Of a stretch of DNA of 40,008 bases, positions 24,206 to 32,291 are shown one piece after another (the stretch's first letter is position 1; the number at the start of each line of letters is the position of its first letter). Made by a program: the position numbers and the translations under genes. Under the pieces are notes generated by a model. It was not told the origin of the DNA, searched no databases, and worked only from the letters and a program-made list of their open reading frames with translations. The stretch covers positions 1 through 40,008 of the forward strand of contig NZ_WPCF01000010.1 in the NCBI RefSeq assembly GCF_009741975.1. The letters run 5' to 3'. The DNA comes from Halobacterium sp. CBA1126. GTDB taxonomy: Archaea > Halobacteriota > Halobacteria > Halobacteriales > Halobacteriaceae.

Positions 24206-25236
24206 ATGACACAGAGGAGCACAAACAGGCGTACGTTTCTGAAGAGTGGCACGGCCGCCGCAGCGGTCGGCCTCACGGGAATCACCGGCTGTCTCGGCGG
24301 CGGCGGTGGCGGCGGCGTGTCGGACCTCGGCCTCGCGTTCACCGTCCCGGTCGAGAACCTCGGGTCGCTGTTCGACATCCCCGAGCTCCGCGAGGAGCTG
24401 ACGAACGTCGGCGAGGAGTACGAACTCAGCGTCACCCGCAACGAGAGCACGCCGGACTCGCTGAACGCGATGGCCGCCGGCGACGTCGACATGGCGCTGC
24501 TGACGACCGTCAGCTACGGCTCGGCGGTCAGCCAGGAGGCCGTCCCGGGGAACATCTCGATGATCTCCACGGACTTCTGGGACGCCCACCCCGAGTGGTA
24601 CGGCTTCACCATCTTCGCCGGCCCGGACACCGGCATCACCGAGCCCGCCGACCTCGAGGGCGCGAACATCGGCGTGAACGCGCAGGGCACCGGCACCCAC
24701 GCGGTCATCTCGAAGGCGCTCCGCTCGGCGGACATCGACCCCGAGGACGGCGCGGAAATCGTCGAACTCCCGTTCCCGTCGATCGCGTCGGGCATCAACG
24801 ACGGCCGCCTCGACGCGGCCATCTTCCCGGCGCTGTTCGCGGTCGCGCGCGCGCCGAAGGGTTCACCGAAGTCGTCACCAGCCAGGACCTCTGGGACGAG
24901 GCGTACCCGTTCGCGTACACGGTCGCCTCGAACGACTCCCTGGACAACAAGTCCGACGCCGTCGAGCTGTTCGGCGAGGACCTCGCTGAGCTCGTCGAGT
25001 ACAGCTACGAGAACCGCTCGGAGGTCGTCTCGCTGGCGGCCGAGCACTTCGAACTGCCGGAGAACGTCGTCGACGGGTTCTTCCTGAACAACAACGACTA
25101 CTACCGGCAGGACATCACCATCGACATGGACCGCCTGCAGACCACGATGGACGAACTCGTCGACCTCGGCTTCCTCGAAGAGACCTTCGACGTCACCGAG
25201 TACGCGACCAACGACTACGTCCCGTCCATCAACTGA
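24206..25236 (+). pseudogene. NitT/TauT-type ABC substrate-binding lipoprotein, single-base frameshift
   Basis: Translation from the ATG at 24206 gives a Tat signal with NRRTFLKSG and lipobox ITGC, then a poly-Gly linker and a type-II binding-protein fold: STPDSLNAMAAGDVDMALLT, GITEPADLEGANIGVNAQGT, LPFPSIASGINDGRLDAAIF. These are typical of SsuA/TauA/NMT1-like receptors for sulfonates, nitrate, pyrimidines or aromatic acids. At 24843-24856 the frame shifts; adding one G to GCGCC (giving A-R-A-A-E-G-F-T) restores a product of about 343 residues ending TNDYVPSIN. Both flanks are intact, so a sequence error is likelier than decay. It is convergent with the matching permease-ATPase operon and lies 134 nt after the Rieske gene. 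Confidence 0.8.
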
Positions 25237-25318
25237 CCCGCCGTCGCTGCCGACCGAGGCACAGCCGGTCGAACCCGCAGCTACCTTTTTCGAGGAGAGC
25301 GCGAAAAGAGAGAGGGAG

Positions 25319-26083
25319 TTACGTCCAGCGCAGCAGCCGTGCCCGGGCGACCCGGAGGAGCCGGTCGAGGACGAGCCCGACGATCATGATGGCGATGATG
25401 GCGGCGTACGTCAGCGTCGACTGGAACGACCGCACGCCCTCGATCTCGAGCGCGCCCAGCCCGCCGCCACCCGCGACCATCTCGAAGACGAACGTGATGA
25501 TCAGCGACAGCGGCAGCGCGATCTGGAGGCCGGTCATGATGCCCGGCGACGCCGCCGGGAGGACGACCCGGCGGAGCAGCCGCCAGTCGCTGGTCCCCAT
25601 CATCTTCGCCGCCCAGACGAGGTTCTTGTCCACCTGTCTCGTGCTGTCGCGGGCGTTGACCGCGATGGGCCAGAACGTCCCGACCGCGACCATGATGATC
25701 TTCGAGGTGTCGTTGATGCCGAACCACAGCATGAACACGGGGACGAGCGCGATGATCGGCACCGGGTAGCCGATCTTGATGATCGGGTCGAAGAACCACT
25801 CCACGGCGGCGTTGCGCGCGCAGAGCACGCCGACGACGACGCCGAGGACGGTGGCGATTGCGAGGCCGACGACCGCGCGCTTGAGCGTGAGGTAGGCGTT
25901 CTCCAGCAGCTCGCCGTTGGCCAGCAGCTCGAAGAACCGCGCGAGCACGTCCGACAGCGGCGGCAGGAAGTAGTAGTGAATCATCCCCATCTGGGTGACG
26001 ACCTCCCAGAGCACGAGGATGATGACCAGCGAGTAGACGGACTTCAGCGCGCCGACGACGTCGAAGTCGCGGTCGAGGTTCAC
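25319..26083 (-). CDS. ABC transporter permease (SsuC/TauC-like), second of pair
   Basis: The 254-residue membrane protein has six hydrophobic segments, beginning VYSLVIILVLWEVVTQM. The binding-protein-dependent permease (EAA) loop reads WAAKMMGTSDWRLLRRVVLP, just before PAASPGIMTGLQIALPLSLI, and contacts the ATPase. Its start overlaps the stop of the first permease by 4 nt. Two different permeases in one operon imply a heterodimeric channel for the NitT/TauT-type importer. The C-terminus is basic (RVARARLLRWT). Confidence 0.92.
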   Translation of the reverse strand: MNLDRDFDVVGALKSVYSLVIILVLWEVVTQMGMIHYYFLPPLSDVLARFFELLANGELLENAYLTLKRAVVGLAIATVLGVVVGVLCARNAAVEWFFDPIIKIGYPVPIIALVPVFMLWFGINDTSKIIMVAVGTFWPIAVNARDSTRQVDKNLVWAAKMMGTSDWRLLRRVVLPAASPGIMTGLQIALPLSLIITFVFEMVAGGGGLGALEIEGVRSFQSTLTYAAIIAIMIVGLVLDRLLRVARARLLRWT

Positions 26084-26871
26084 GTCCAGACCAACCCCCG
26101 TTCGCGGCCGATCTCGAACCCGCGGACCGCGAAGTACGCGACCGCGGAGATGATGACGATGTTCGCGAACATCGTCGGGTAGTTACCGACCTGTCCGGCG
26201 GTCAGGATGAGGTAGCCGATGCCCTGGTTCGACGCGATGAGCTCGGCGCTCACGAGCGCGATGAACGCGATGGGAATCGCCTGCCGCACGCCCGTCAGAA
26301 TCTCGGGGATGGTGGCCGGGATGATGACCTTCCAGAACAGCCGGCGGCCCTCGGTCCCCATCATCTTCGCGGACCAGACGAGGTTCTGGTCGACGTCGCT
26401 GGCGGCGTTGTAGGCGTTCATCACGATGGGAAGCAGGCACGCGAGGAAGACGATGAGAATCGCGGTCCGCGTGCCGACGCCGAGCCAGAGGATGGCCAGC
26501 GGCACGAGCGCGGTCTTCGGAATCGGGTACGTCAGCGCGAGCAGCACCTCGAAGAAGTTCTCCACGGGGTCGAGCCGTGCCATCCCGATGCCGAGCAGGA
26601 CGCCCGCGGCGATGCTCAACCCGAGCCCGACGCTGATGCGGAACAGCGAGATGAACAGGTGCGAGAACACCTCGCCGGTGACGAGCAGCTCCCGGATCTC
26701 GCCCGCGACGACGGACGGCGCCGGCAGCACCTCGGCCGGGACGGCCGTGCCGCTGGCGAACTCCCAGAGCAGCGTCACGATGGCCAGCGGAATCCAGTCG
26801 AAGACGAATCGGGCGGCCGACCGCACCCCGCTCGGGAGCGCGGTCGCCGTTCCGGCGTTGACGTTGCTCAC
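26080..26871 (-). CDS. ABC transporter permease (SsuC/TauC-like), first of pair
   Basis: The 263-residue membrane protein has about six transmembrane helices and the EAA-loop WSAKMMGTEGRRLFWKVIIP followed by ATIPEILTGVRQAIPIAFIA. It is clearly related to the downstream permease (both have LVW-AKMMGT at the same place), so the pair probably arose by duplication. It starts 3 nt before the end of the intergenic space after the ATPase gene, and the three genes form one operon. Confidence 0.92.
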   Translation of the reverse strand: MSNVNAGTATALPSGVRSAARFVFDWIPLAIVTLLWEFASGTAVPAEVLPAPSVVAGEIRELLVTGEVFSHLFISLFRISVGLGLSIAAGVLLGIGMARLDPVENFFEVLLALTYPIPKTALVPLAILWLGVGTRTAILIVFLACLLPIVMNAYNAASDVDQNLVWSAKMMGTEGRRLFWKVIIPATIPEILTGVRQAIPIAFIALVSAELIASNQGIGYLILTAGQVGNYPTMFANIVIISAVAYFAVRGFEIGRERGLVWT

Positions 26872-26873
26872 GG

Positions 26874-27656
26874 CTACGGTTGCACCCCCGATTGGGTCTC
26901 CTCTCTGAGCGACCGCCAGACCTCGTTTTTCGTCTCGGTGAACTCGTCGCTGGTGATGATGTCCGCGCGGGACTTCGAGCGGTCGATGTCGACGTCGGTG
27001 ACGGTCTTCTTCGTGCCGGGGTGGCGGGTCATCACCATGACGCTGTCCGAGAGGTAGACGGCCTCCTCGACGTCGTGGGTGACGAAGACGACGGTCTTGT
27101 CGAGGTCACCCCAGATGTCCAGCAGCTGGTCCTGGAGGTCCTCGCGGAGCGGCTGGTCGAGCGCGCCGAACGGCTCGTCCATCAGCAAAATCTTCGGGCC
27201 GTACGCGAGCGTGCGGGCGAGCCCGACGCGCTGTTTCATGCCGCCGGAGAGCTCCTTCGGGTAGTTGTCCTCGAAGCCCGAGAGGTCCATCATGTCGATG
27301 TACTGCTGGGCGGTCGAGCGGCGTTCCTCCTTGCCCATGTCCTGTTCTTCGAGCCCGTAGGTGACGTTCTCCATGACGGTGCGCCACGGGAACAGCGCGT
27401 AGTCTTGGAAGACGACGCCACGGTCGGTCCCGGGGCCGTCGATCGGTGTGCCGTCGACTTCGATGGTGCCGGAGGTCTCGTCGAGGAAGCCGGCGAGGAG
27501 GTACAGCAGCGTGCTCTTTCCGCAGCCGCTCGGGCCGACGACGCTGACGAACTCGCCGGCGTCGATGTCGAAGGTGAGGTCCTCGACCGCGGTGGTTCGC
27601 TCGCTGCCGTCGTCGTACACTTTCTCTAAGTTCGATATCGTGACGTTGCCGTCCAT
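26874..27656 (-). CDS. ABC transporter ATPase (SsuB/TauB/NrtD type)
   Basis: The 260-residue nucleotide-binding protein has all ATPase motifs: Walker [10 protein letters not shown] (41-49), Q-loop Gln84 in [13 protein letters not shown], signature LSGGMKQR (136-143), Walker [13 protein letters not shown] (156-167) and switch His194 in [10 protein letters not shown]. The sequence pattern fits the NitT/TauT (sulfonate, nitrate, taurine or pyrimidine) group. It is the promoter-proximal gene of the ATPase-permease-permease operon. Its leader holds a palindromic operator at the expected transcription start and a stem-loop downstream of it. Confidence 0.95.
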   Translation of the reverse strand: MDGNVTISNLEKVYDDGSERTTAVEDLTFDIDAGEFVSVVGPSGCGKSTLLYLLAGFLDETSGTIEVDGTPIDGPGTDRGVVFQDYALFPWRTVMENVTYGLEEQDMGKEERRSTAQQYIDMMDLSGFEDNYPKELSGGMKQRVGLARTLAYGPKILLMDEPFGALDQPLREDLQDQLLDIWGDLDKTVVFVTHDVEEAVYLSDSVMVMTRHPGTKKTVTDVDIDRSKSRADIITSDEFTETKNEVWRSLREETQSGVQP

Positions 27657-27751
27657 GTGTTCAGTTCAACACCCGTTTCCGCGGGCGCGTCGCGACTCCC
27701 TCGGAGTGGAGGGGCGATGTGGGACCGGTACTCGGTGGTGTTCGGCCGTGG

Positions 27752-27772
27752 GCGTGGGACTGCAACCCACGC
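27752..27772. promoter_or_regulatory. Stem-loop in the ABC operon leader
   Basis: GCGTGGG (27752-27758) and CCCACGC (27766-27772) pair around a 7-nt loop, about 100 nt before the ATPase start. In the transcript it would form a stable hairpin; it could also be a second protein-binding site. Confidence 0.45.
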
Positions 27773-27780
27773 TCACTGTG

Positions 27781-27799
27781 GTGGAGTGTCACACTCCAC
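27781..27799. promoter_or_regulatory. Perfect 19-bp operator-like palindrome at the ABC operon start site
   Basis: GTGGAGTGTCACACTCCAC has 9-bp perfect arms around a single C. On the minus strand the TATA box TTTTTTATA (27815-27823) places the transcription start about 26 nt further on, inside this palindrome. A repressor bound here would block the ATPase-permease operon. No other copy was noticed in the window. Confidence 0.6.
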
Positions 27800-27814
27800 T
27801 TGAAGTAGTAGCCG

Positions 27815-27823
27815 TATAAAAAA
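27815..27823 (-). promoter_or_regulatory. TATA box of the ABC ATPase-permease operon
   Basis: The minus strand reads TTTTTTATA, followed by CGG, within a run preceded by GGGAAAA. It gives a leader of about 135 nt before the ATPase ATG at 27656. Confidence 0.55.
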
Positions 27824-27903
27824 TTTTCCCGTAACGCGCGATTCGGCCGCGCTACGGCGGCGTTTCAGCAGTCCGCACGACCGGCGAACGCGTGGTTCGC
27901 CCG

Positions 27904-30102
27904 CTACTCCGGCGCGAGGAGCTCCACGGGGTGTGTCGCGGCCTGCGGGAGCAGCGACTCGAGCTGCTCGTCGCAGGACGCGCCGCTGGCGACCAGCTCG
28001 CGCTCGGCGACGTCTTCGGCCGCGAACTGGTCGGCCAGCGTCTCCCCGACGTCGACGCTGAGCTCGTAGTACTCGGACTTGTAGCCGAAGCTCCCGGCCA
28101 TCCCGCAGCACTCCACGTCCGACGTGACGACGTCGTAGCCGAGGCGCTCGAAGACCGCCTCCGTGTAGACGTCGACGTCGAGCGTGCGCTGCTGGCAGTG
28201 GCTGTGGAACGCGACGTCGCCGCCCGACGCCAGCGCGTCCGCGTCCGCGCCGTTCTCGAGGAGGCCGTAGACGTACTCCAGCACCTCGTAGCTGTGCTCG
28301 GCGAGGCGCTCGGCCCGGTCGGCGTCGAGCAGGCGCTCGTACTCCCGGCGGAACGCCGCCAGGTCGGAGGGTTCGACGACCACGACGTCCCGGCCCGCGT
28401 CGAGGTAGGGGTCGAGGCTGTCGGTGACGCGCTCGGCGTTCTCCCGCGCGGTCGCAATCATCCCCTGCGAGAGCGGCGCGCGCCCGCTCTCGTGGCAGGG
28501 CGCGACCGCGACGTCCGCTCCGAGGGCTTCCAGCGTCCGCACCGCGGCCTTCCCGCGGTCGACGAGCACGTAGTTGGTGTAGGCGTCCGGGTAGAGGACG
28601 ACCTCGCGGTCCGCGTCGCCCGCAGCGGGGAGGGGGTCGCGGGCGTCGAACCAGTCGACGAGCGTCTCGCGCTGGAAGGCGGGGAGGTCGCGGCGGCGGT
28701 CCACGCCCGCGACGCGCTCCATCACCGCCCGCGTCGGCCCCCAGTCCGCGAGCCAGTTCGAGACCGGCGCGGTCGCGGAGCCGAGCTTCGCGAGCGTCCC
28801 GAAGTTCCCGAACAGGCGCTTCTGGAGGTCGACGCCGCCCGGGTCGGCGTCCGGCGTCAGCCCCTCGACGAGCCAGTCGAACTCCGCGTCGGTACCGCGG
28901 TTGACGCGGTCGCGGACGACCGTGTTGATCCACGGGATGTCGATCTTCACGGGGCAGGCGTCGACGCAGCGCGAACAGCCGGTACAGAGGTCGTTGAACT
29001 CCGCGGCGGAGTCGAGGCCGTGGACGCCGGCCTCCCAGCCGGTCGCGATGCCGCCCGTGTACGTCTCGCCGCCGAACGCGTGCCCGCCGACGTGCTGGAA
29101 GTTCGCACACGAGTTCGCGCACGCGCCACACCGGATGCAGTACAGCGTCTCCCGGAGGTCGTCGTCCTCGCGCATCTCCGTGCGGCCGTTGTCCAGCAAC
29201 ACGAGGTGGAACTCCCGGTCGTCCGTGCTCCCGTCGAGCGGTTCGTCCGGCGCGTCGAAGTCCACGACCGGGGAGTCGACCGGCGGCGAGAGCAACGAGA
29301 GGTACGTCGCGATGTCCTGCCCGCCGGCCGCGCGCGCGATGAGTTCCGCGAACGGCGGGAACTCGTCCACGCTCGGAATCAGTTTCTCGACGCCCGCGAC
29401 CGCGACGTGCGTGTCCGGCGTGACCGCGCACTTCCGGGCGTTGCCCTCGTTGGTGACGAGCGCGATGGTGCCCGACTCGGCGAACACGAAGTTCGCGCCG
29501 GTCATCCCCACGTCGGCGTCCATTATCTTCTCGCCGACGTGGTCGCGCGCGAACTGCGTCAGGTCCTCGGCGCTCTCGAAGGGCTCGTCGGGGTCGAAGT
29601 GGGCGTTGAACAGCGCCGCGATGTCCTCGGTGGACTTGTGGAACGCCGGCCCGACGAGGTGCGAGGGCGCCTCGTCGGCGACCTGCACGACGAACTCCCC
29701 GAGGTCGGTCTCGGTGACGTCGACGCCCGCGACCTCGAGCGCCTCGTTGACGTCGATCTCCTCGGTCGTCATCGACTTCGACTTCGCCAGCGTCTCCGCG
29801 TCCTTCGACTCGGCGACCTCCGTGATGTAGCGGTTCGCGTCGGCGGCGTCGTCGGCGACGTACACCTCGCCGCCGTTGGCCTCCACGGACTCCCGGACTG
29901 TCTCGATTAACTCGGGGAGGCGTTCGATGGCGTCCTCCTTGATGGCGCGAGACGCGTCGCGCAGTTCCTCGATGTCGTCGCGGTGGGCGTTGGTCTCGTA
30001 GCGGCCCTCGTTGACGTGCGTGGTGTTCTCGAAGACGGCGTCGCCTTCAGTTTCGAGGAGGTGGCGAATCTTCGCGGCCTTGCGCTCGCGGTCGGCGCTC
30101 AT
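27904..30102 (-). CDS. LutB-LutA-like fusion: LUD, two 4Fe-4S and CCG domains
   Basis: The protein has 732 residues. Its N-terminal LUD (LutB-type) domain spans ~60-300, including DVGMTGANFVFAESGTIALV. Then two 4Fe-4S clusters follow: Cys322/325/328/332 in CIRCGACANSC and Cys373/376/379/383 in CTGCSRCVDACP. A C-terminal HdrB/CCG (LutA-like) part has FHSHCQQRTLD and VECCGMAGSFG (Cys665-Cys666). Bacterial LutA and LutB, which oxidise L-lactate with LutC, are separate chains; here they are joined in the order B then A. The ATG at 30102 overlaps the LutC stop (ATGA). An Fe-S-linked lactate or 2-hydroxyacid oxidation role is inferred from the family. Its C-terminal half is strikingly similar to that of the 1009-residue protein further along. 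Confidence 0.9.
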   Translation of the reverse strand: MSADRERKAAKIRHLLETEGDAVFENTTHVNEGRYETNAHRDDIEELRDASRAIKEDAIERLPELIETVRESVEANGGEVYVADDAADANRYITEVAESKDAETLAKSKSMTTEEIDVNEALEVAGVDVTETDLGEFVVQVADEAPSHLVGPAFHKSTEDIAALFNAHFDPDEPFESAEDLTQFARDHVGEKIMDADVGMTGANFVFAESGTIALVTNEGNARKCAVTPDTHVAVAGVEKLIPSVDEFPPFAELIARAAGGQDIATYLSLLSPPVDSPVVDFDAPDEPLDGSTDDREFHLVLLDNGRTEMREDDDLRETLYCIRCGACANSCANFQHVGGHAFGGETYTGGIATGWEAGVHGLDSAAEFNDLCTGCSRCVDACPVKIDIPWINTVVRDRVNRGTDAEFDWLVEGLTPDADPGGVDLQKRLFGNFGTLAKLGSATAPVSNWLADWGPTRAVMERVAGVDRRRDLPAFQRETLVDWFDARDPLPAAGDADREVVLYPDAYTNYVLVDRGKAAVRTLEALGADVAVAPCHESGRAPLSQGMIATARENAERVTDSLDPYLDAGRDVVVVEPSDLAAFRREYERLLDADRAERLAEHSYEVLEYVYGLLENGADADALASGGDVAFHSHCQQRTLDVDVYTEAVFERLGYDVVTSDVECCGMAGSFGYKSEYYELSVDVGETLADQFAAEDVAERELVASGASCDEQLESLLPQAATHPVELLAPE

Positions 30103-30604
30103 CGGTCCGTCACCACCACGGCGTGGACGTCCTGCGGACCGTGGACGCCGTGGACGAGTTCGCCCATGTCGGCGGTGGCGCTGGCGCCGGTCGCCAACAC
30201 CGCGGAGTCCCGGCCGGCGTCGAACTCGTCGTGGAGCCACGCCGCCGTCGCCTCGACGTCCGCGTGGAGGTCGCTCGCGCGGACGACGCCGACGTGCGTC
30301 CGCGGGTAGAGACTCACCGGTTCGCGCCCGCCTCGTCGGCCTGAATCACGAAGCTTCCGTGGTCGACGATGCCGTGTACGCGCGTCACGCCGGTCTCGGC
30401 GTCCCGGAGCAGGCGCGGCGTCGGCGGCGTCTCCACTGCCGTGTCGTCCAGCGAGACGCCGTCGATGCCGAGCGGGACGCCGACGGCCGGCGCGTCGAGG
30501 ACGCCGTCGAGGGCGGCCGAGAACTCCGCGGCCTCGACGCGAGTGCAGGCGACGTCGGCGGCCGCAAGCGAGGACGCGAACTCGTCTGTGGTGTCCGTTC
30601 GCAT
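30099..30604 (-). pseudogene. LutC-like LUD protein, split by one-base frameshift
   Basis: Two frames make one LUD-domain protein of about 168 residues. The first, from the ATG at 30604, ends GSFVIQADEAGANR; the second begins at a GTG at 30317 and reads SLYPRTHVGVVRASDL, then TGASATADMGELVHGVHGPQ, the usual LutC ending. They meet as GTGA. Adding one G (CGG-GTG-AGT) fuses them to ...GANRVSLYPRTHV, exactly as expected for LutC. So a one-base loss is likely, though a translationally coupled pair of half-genes cannot be excluded. LutC acts with LutB/LutA in lactate oxidation, and the next gene encodes that fusion, overlapping by 4 nt. Confidence 0.75.
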
Positions 30605-30643
30605 ATCACGTAGGTCGTCGAAGAATGCGCTTATGTCTACCGG

Positions 30644-31132
30644 TCACTCCTCGGTCATCACCGTCACGACCGGCACCGAGGCGTTGAGGAGGAACGACTG
30701 GGTCGCGCTCCCGAACACGGCCTTCCCGACGGGCGTGCGCTTGCGGCCGCCGACCACGAGGAACGACGGGTCGTGGTCGTCGACGACGCCGAGCACCTCC
30801 GAGACCACTTCGCCGACGCGCCCGACGTACGAGACGTTCGAGGGAGCGTCCGCGAGCGTCTGCGTGGTGACGTCGCGGGCGACCCCGCCGGCGTCCCGGC
30901 GCGCCTGATCGATGGAGTACGAGTCCCCGTGGTCGCCGCCGTACTCGGTGCCGGACGCGGTCGGGAAGCCGAAGTCGGCCGTCTTCCCGCTGCTGGCGCG
31001 CGTCTCGTAGGTGTCCTGTGGCATCACGTGGACGACGACGAACTCCTCGTCGTACTGGGTAGCGAGGTCGGCGCCGACTTCCACGACGCGGTCTGGAATC
31101 TGTTCGCCGTCGACTGCTGCAACGATGGCCAT
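30644..31132 (-). CDS. Universal stress protein, UspA family
   Basis: The 162-residue nucleotide-binding alpha/beta protein begins MAIVAAVDGEQIPDRVVEVG and ends with the ATP-binding pattern VVGGRKRTPVGKAVFGSATQ then VPVVTVM. This matches the G-2x-G-9x-G(S/T) motif of ATP-binding UspA proteins. Such proteins respond to starvation or stress; many haloarchaeal copies accompany transport or metabolic genes. It lies 39 nt upstream of the LutC gene on the same strand. A TATA-like ACTTTTT lies about 28-35 nt before the ATG, so transcripts may be leaderless. The upstream in-frame extension was rejected because the family starts at MAIVAAVDG. Confidence 0.92.
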   Translation of the reverse strand: MAIVAAVDGEQIPDRVVEVGADLATQYDEEFVVVHVMPQDTYETRASSGKTADFGFPTASGTEYGGDHGDSYSIDQARRDAGGVARDVTTQTLADAPSNVSYVGRVGEVVSEVLGVVDDHDPSFLVVGGRKRTPVGKAVFGSATQSFLLNASVPVVTVMTEE

Positions 31133-31230
31133 GGACCCCGGTTCACGGCGGGGGACCAAAAAGTACACCCCGAAAGCGCCGACGGCCGCACCTGGGGAGC
31201 AGTTATGTGTCCCGAGACGAACACGGGGGT

Positions 31231-31719
31231 ATGGGAGGAGTTATCGACGAGCACAGCAACGAGCACCTGACGCCGTCGCTGGAGCACGTCCTCGACCTCG
31301 ACATCGAAGTCGCCGACCCCATCGAAATCGGGGAGACCGGCGACGGCGAGCGCCGCATCATCGAGATTACGGACGGGACCGTCTCGGGCCGCATCGACGG
31401 TCACGTGCTCCCGGGCGGCGCGGACTACCAGCTCTACCGCACCGAGCGCCCCACGGAGTTGGTGGCGAAGTACGCCTTCGAGACGGACAGCGGCTCGCGA
31501 GTGTACGTGGAGAACCGCGGCATCCGCTGGGCGCCCCCCGAAGTCAGCCGGAAACTCCGGGACGGCGAGCACGTCGACCCGGACGACGTCTACTTCCGCT
31601 CGGTGCCGGAGTTCGAGACCGCCGACCCCGACCTCGAGTGGCTGACCCGGAGCGTGTTCATCGCGACCGGCGTCCGGCAGCCCTACGGAGTGAAACTGGC
31701 GGTGTACCGCGTCGCCTGA
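31231..31719 (+). CDS. DUF3237 family protein
   Basis: The 162-residue protein has HVLDLDIEVADPIEIGETGD, GRIDGHVLPGGADYQLYR, LVAKYAFETDSGSRVYVENR and FIATGVRQPYGVKLAVYRV, which match the DUF3237 (UPF0311) beta-rich family. The family's function is not settled. The ATG at 31231, right after GGGGGT, is preferred over an in-frame GTG at 31207 because a TATA-like AGTTATG lies about 25-30 nt before it. It is divergent from the UspA gene with a short shared promoter region. The family often neighbours aromatic or organic-acid catabolic genes, which suits this cluster. Confidence 0.85.
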   Translation: MGGVIDEHSNEHLTPSLEHVLDLDIEVADPIEIGETGDGERRIIEITDGTVSGRIDGHVLPGGADYQLYRTERPTELVAKYAFETDSGSRVYVENRGIRWAPPEVSRKLRDGEHVDPDDVYFRSVPEFETADPDLEWLTRSVFIATGVRQPYGVKLAVYRVA

Positions 31720-32291
31720 CGCGCCGGCCCTCGGACCACCGGCGCGCGGGAGCGACGATACAACCATCAATTATGAGAGTTTTTCGTCGAAGCATACGAA
31801 TTGTATCGTATCTCCCCGGGCGAGCGAGGCGGCACGACCGGCTCGCGGTCGCGCCGGCGAGTCAGTGAGGCGAAGACAGCCCGCGCACGTTGTTTCTGCA
31901 ATACAATCGAAAAAGAAACGCCTGTATCGCAAATTCTTCGGTCGAACAGTGAGATTACTCCATAGGAGGAAAACGTTCGACCAGTAGAGACTCGAGCGAA
32001 GCACGGCGAGTTCGACGATTCGACTGAGAGACCGGCACACACCCGCGTGGTAGGTGGTACCGGGAACCACTACGGTCGGCCCAACGTATCAGTGTTAGAG
32101 GTAATTGTCTTTCCTGAGGGTTATCCCGGTCGATACCGTCCGTAGTACCACCGCGCCGGCGCGCGCCGCGGGCGAGAACCGAACCGCCCACCCGCCGTCA
32201 TCATATACTGGTAAGATTCCCTCCGTAGTTCGCTCACAGACAATTCAATTCTAACGGAAACATTTAACATCATGTTCGTCAAGTAGGGGGT
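31720..32291. other. Gene-free, AT-richer stretch upstream of the LivK-like receptor
   Basis: No convincing coding frame is present in these 570 bases; the short open frames are not acidic and overlap. G+C falls to about 47% (31921-31980), well below the flanks. It holds four TGTATCG-type motifs in two inverted pairs (see the repeat entry) and, at its right end, a probable promoter TTTAAC (32263-32268) about 25 nt before the receptor gene, preceded by CGGAAA as a possible BRE. Confidence 0.6.
31755..31930. repeat. Four TGTATCG-type motifs in two inverted pairs
   Basis: ACGATACAA (31755-31763) pairs perfectly with TTGTATCGT (31801-31809). GCAATACA (31898-31905) pairs with TGTATCGC (31923-31930) with one mismatch. 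The motif (C/T)TGTATCG thus appears four times in 176 bp in alternating orientation. It may be a regulator's binding sites, or terminal repeats of a very small mobile relic. Confidence 0.4.

Noticed and set aside
31767-32191. Minus-strand frames of 78-99 codons in the gap before the LivK-like gene
   Set aside because: Composition is unlike haloarchaeal protein, and three frames overlap each other.
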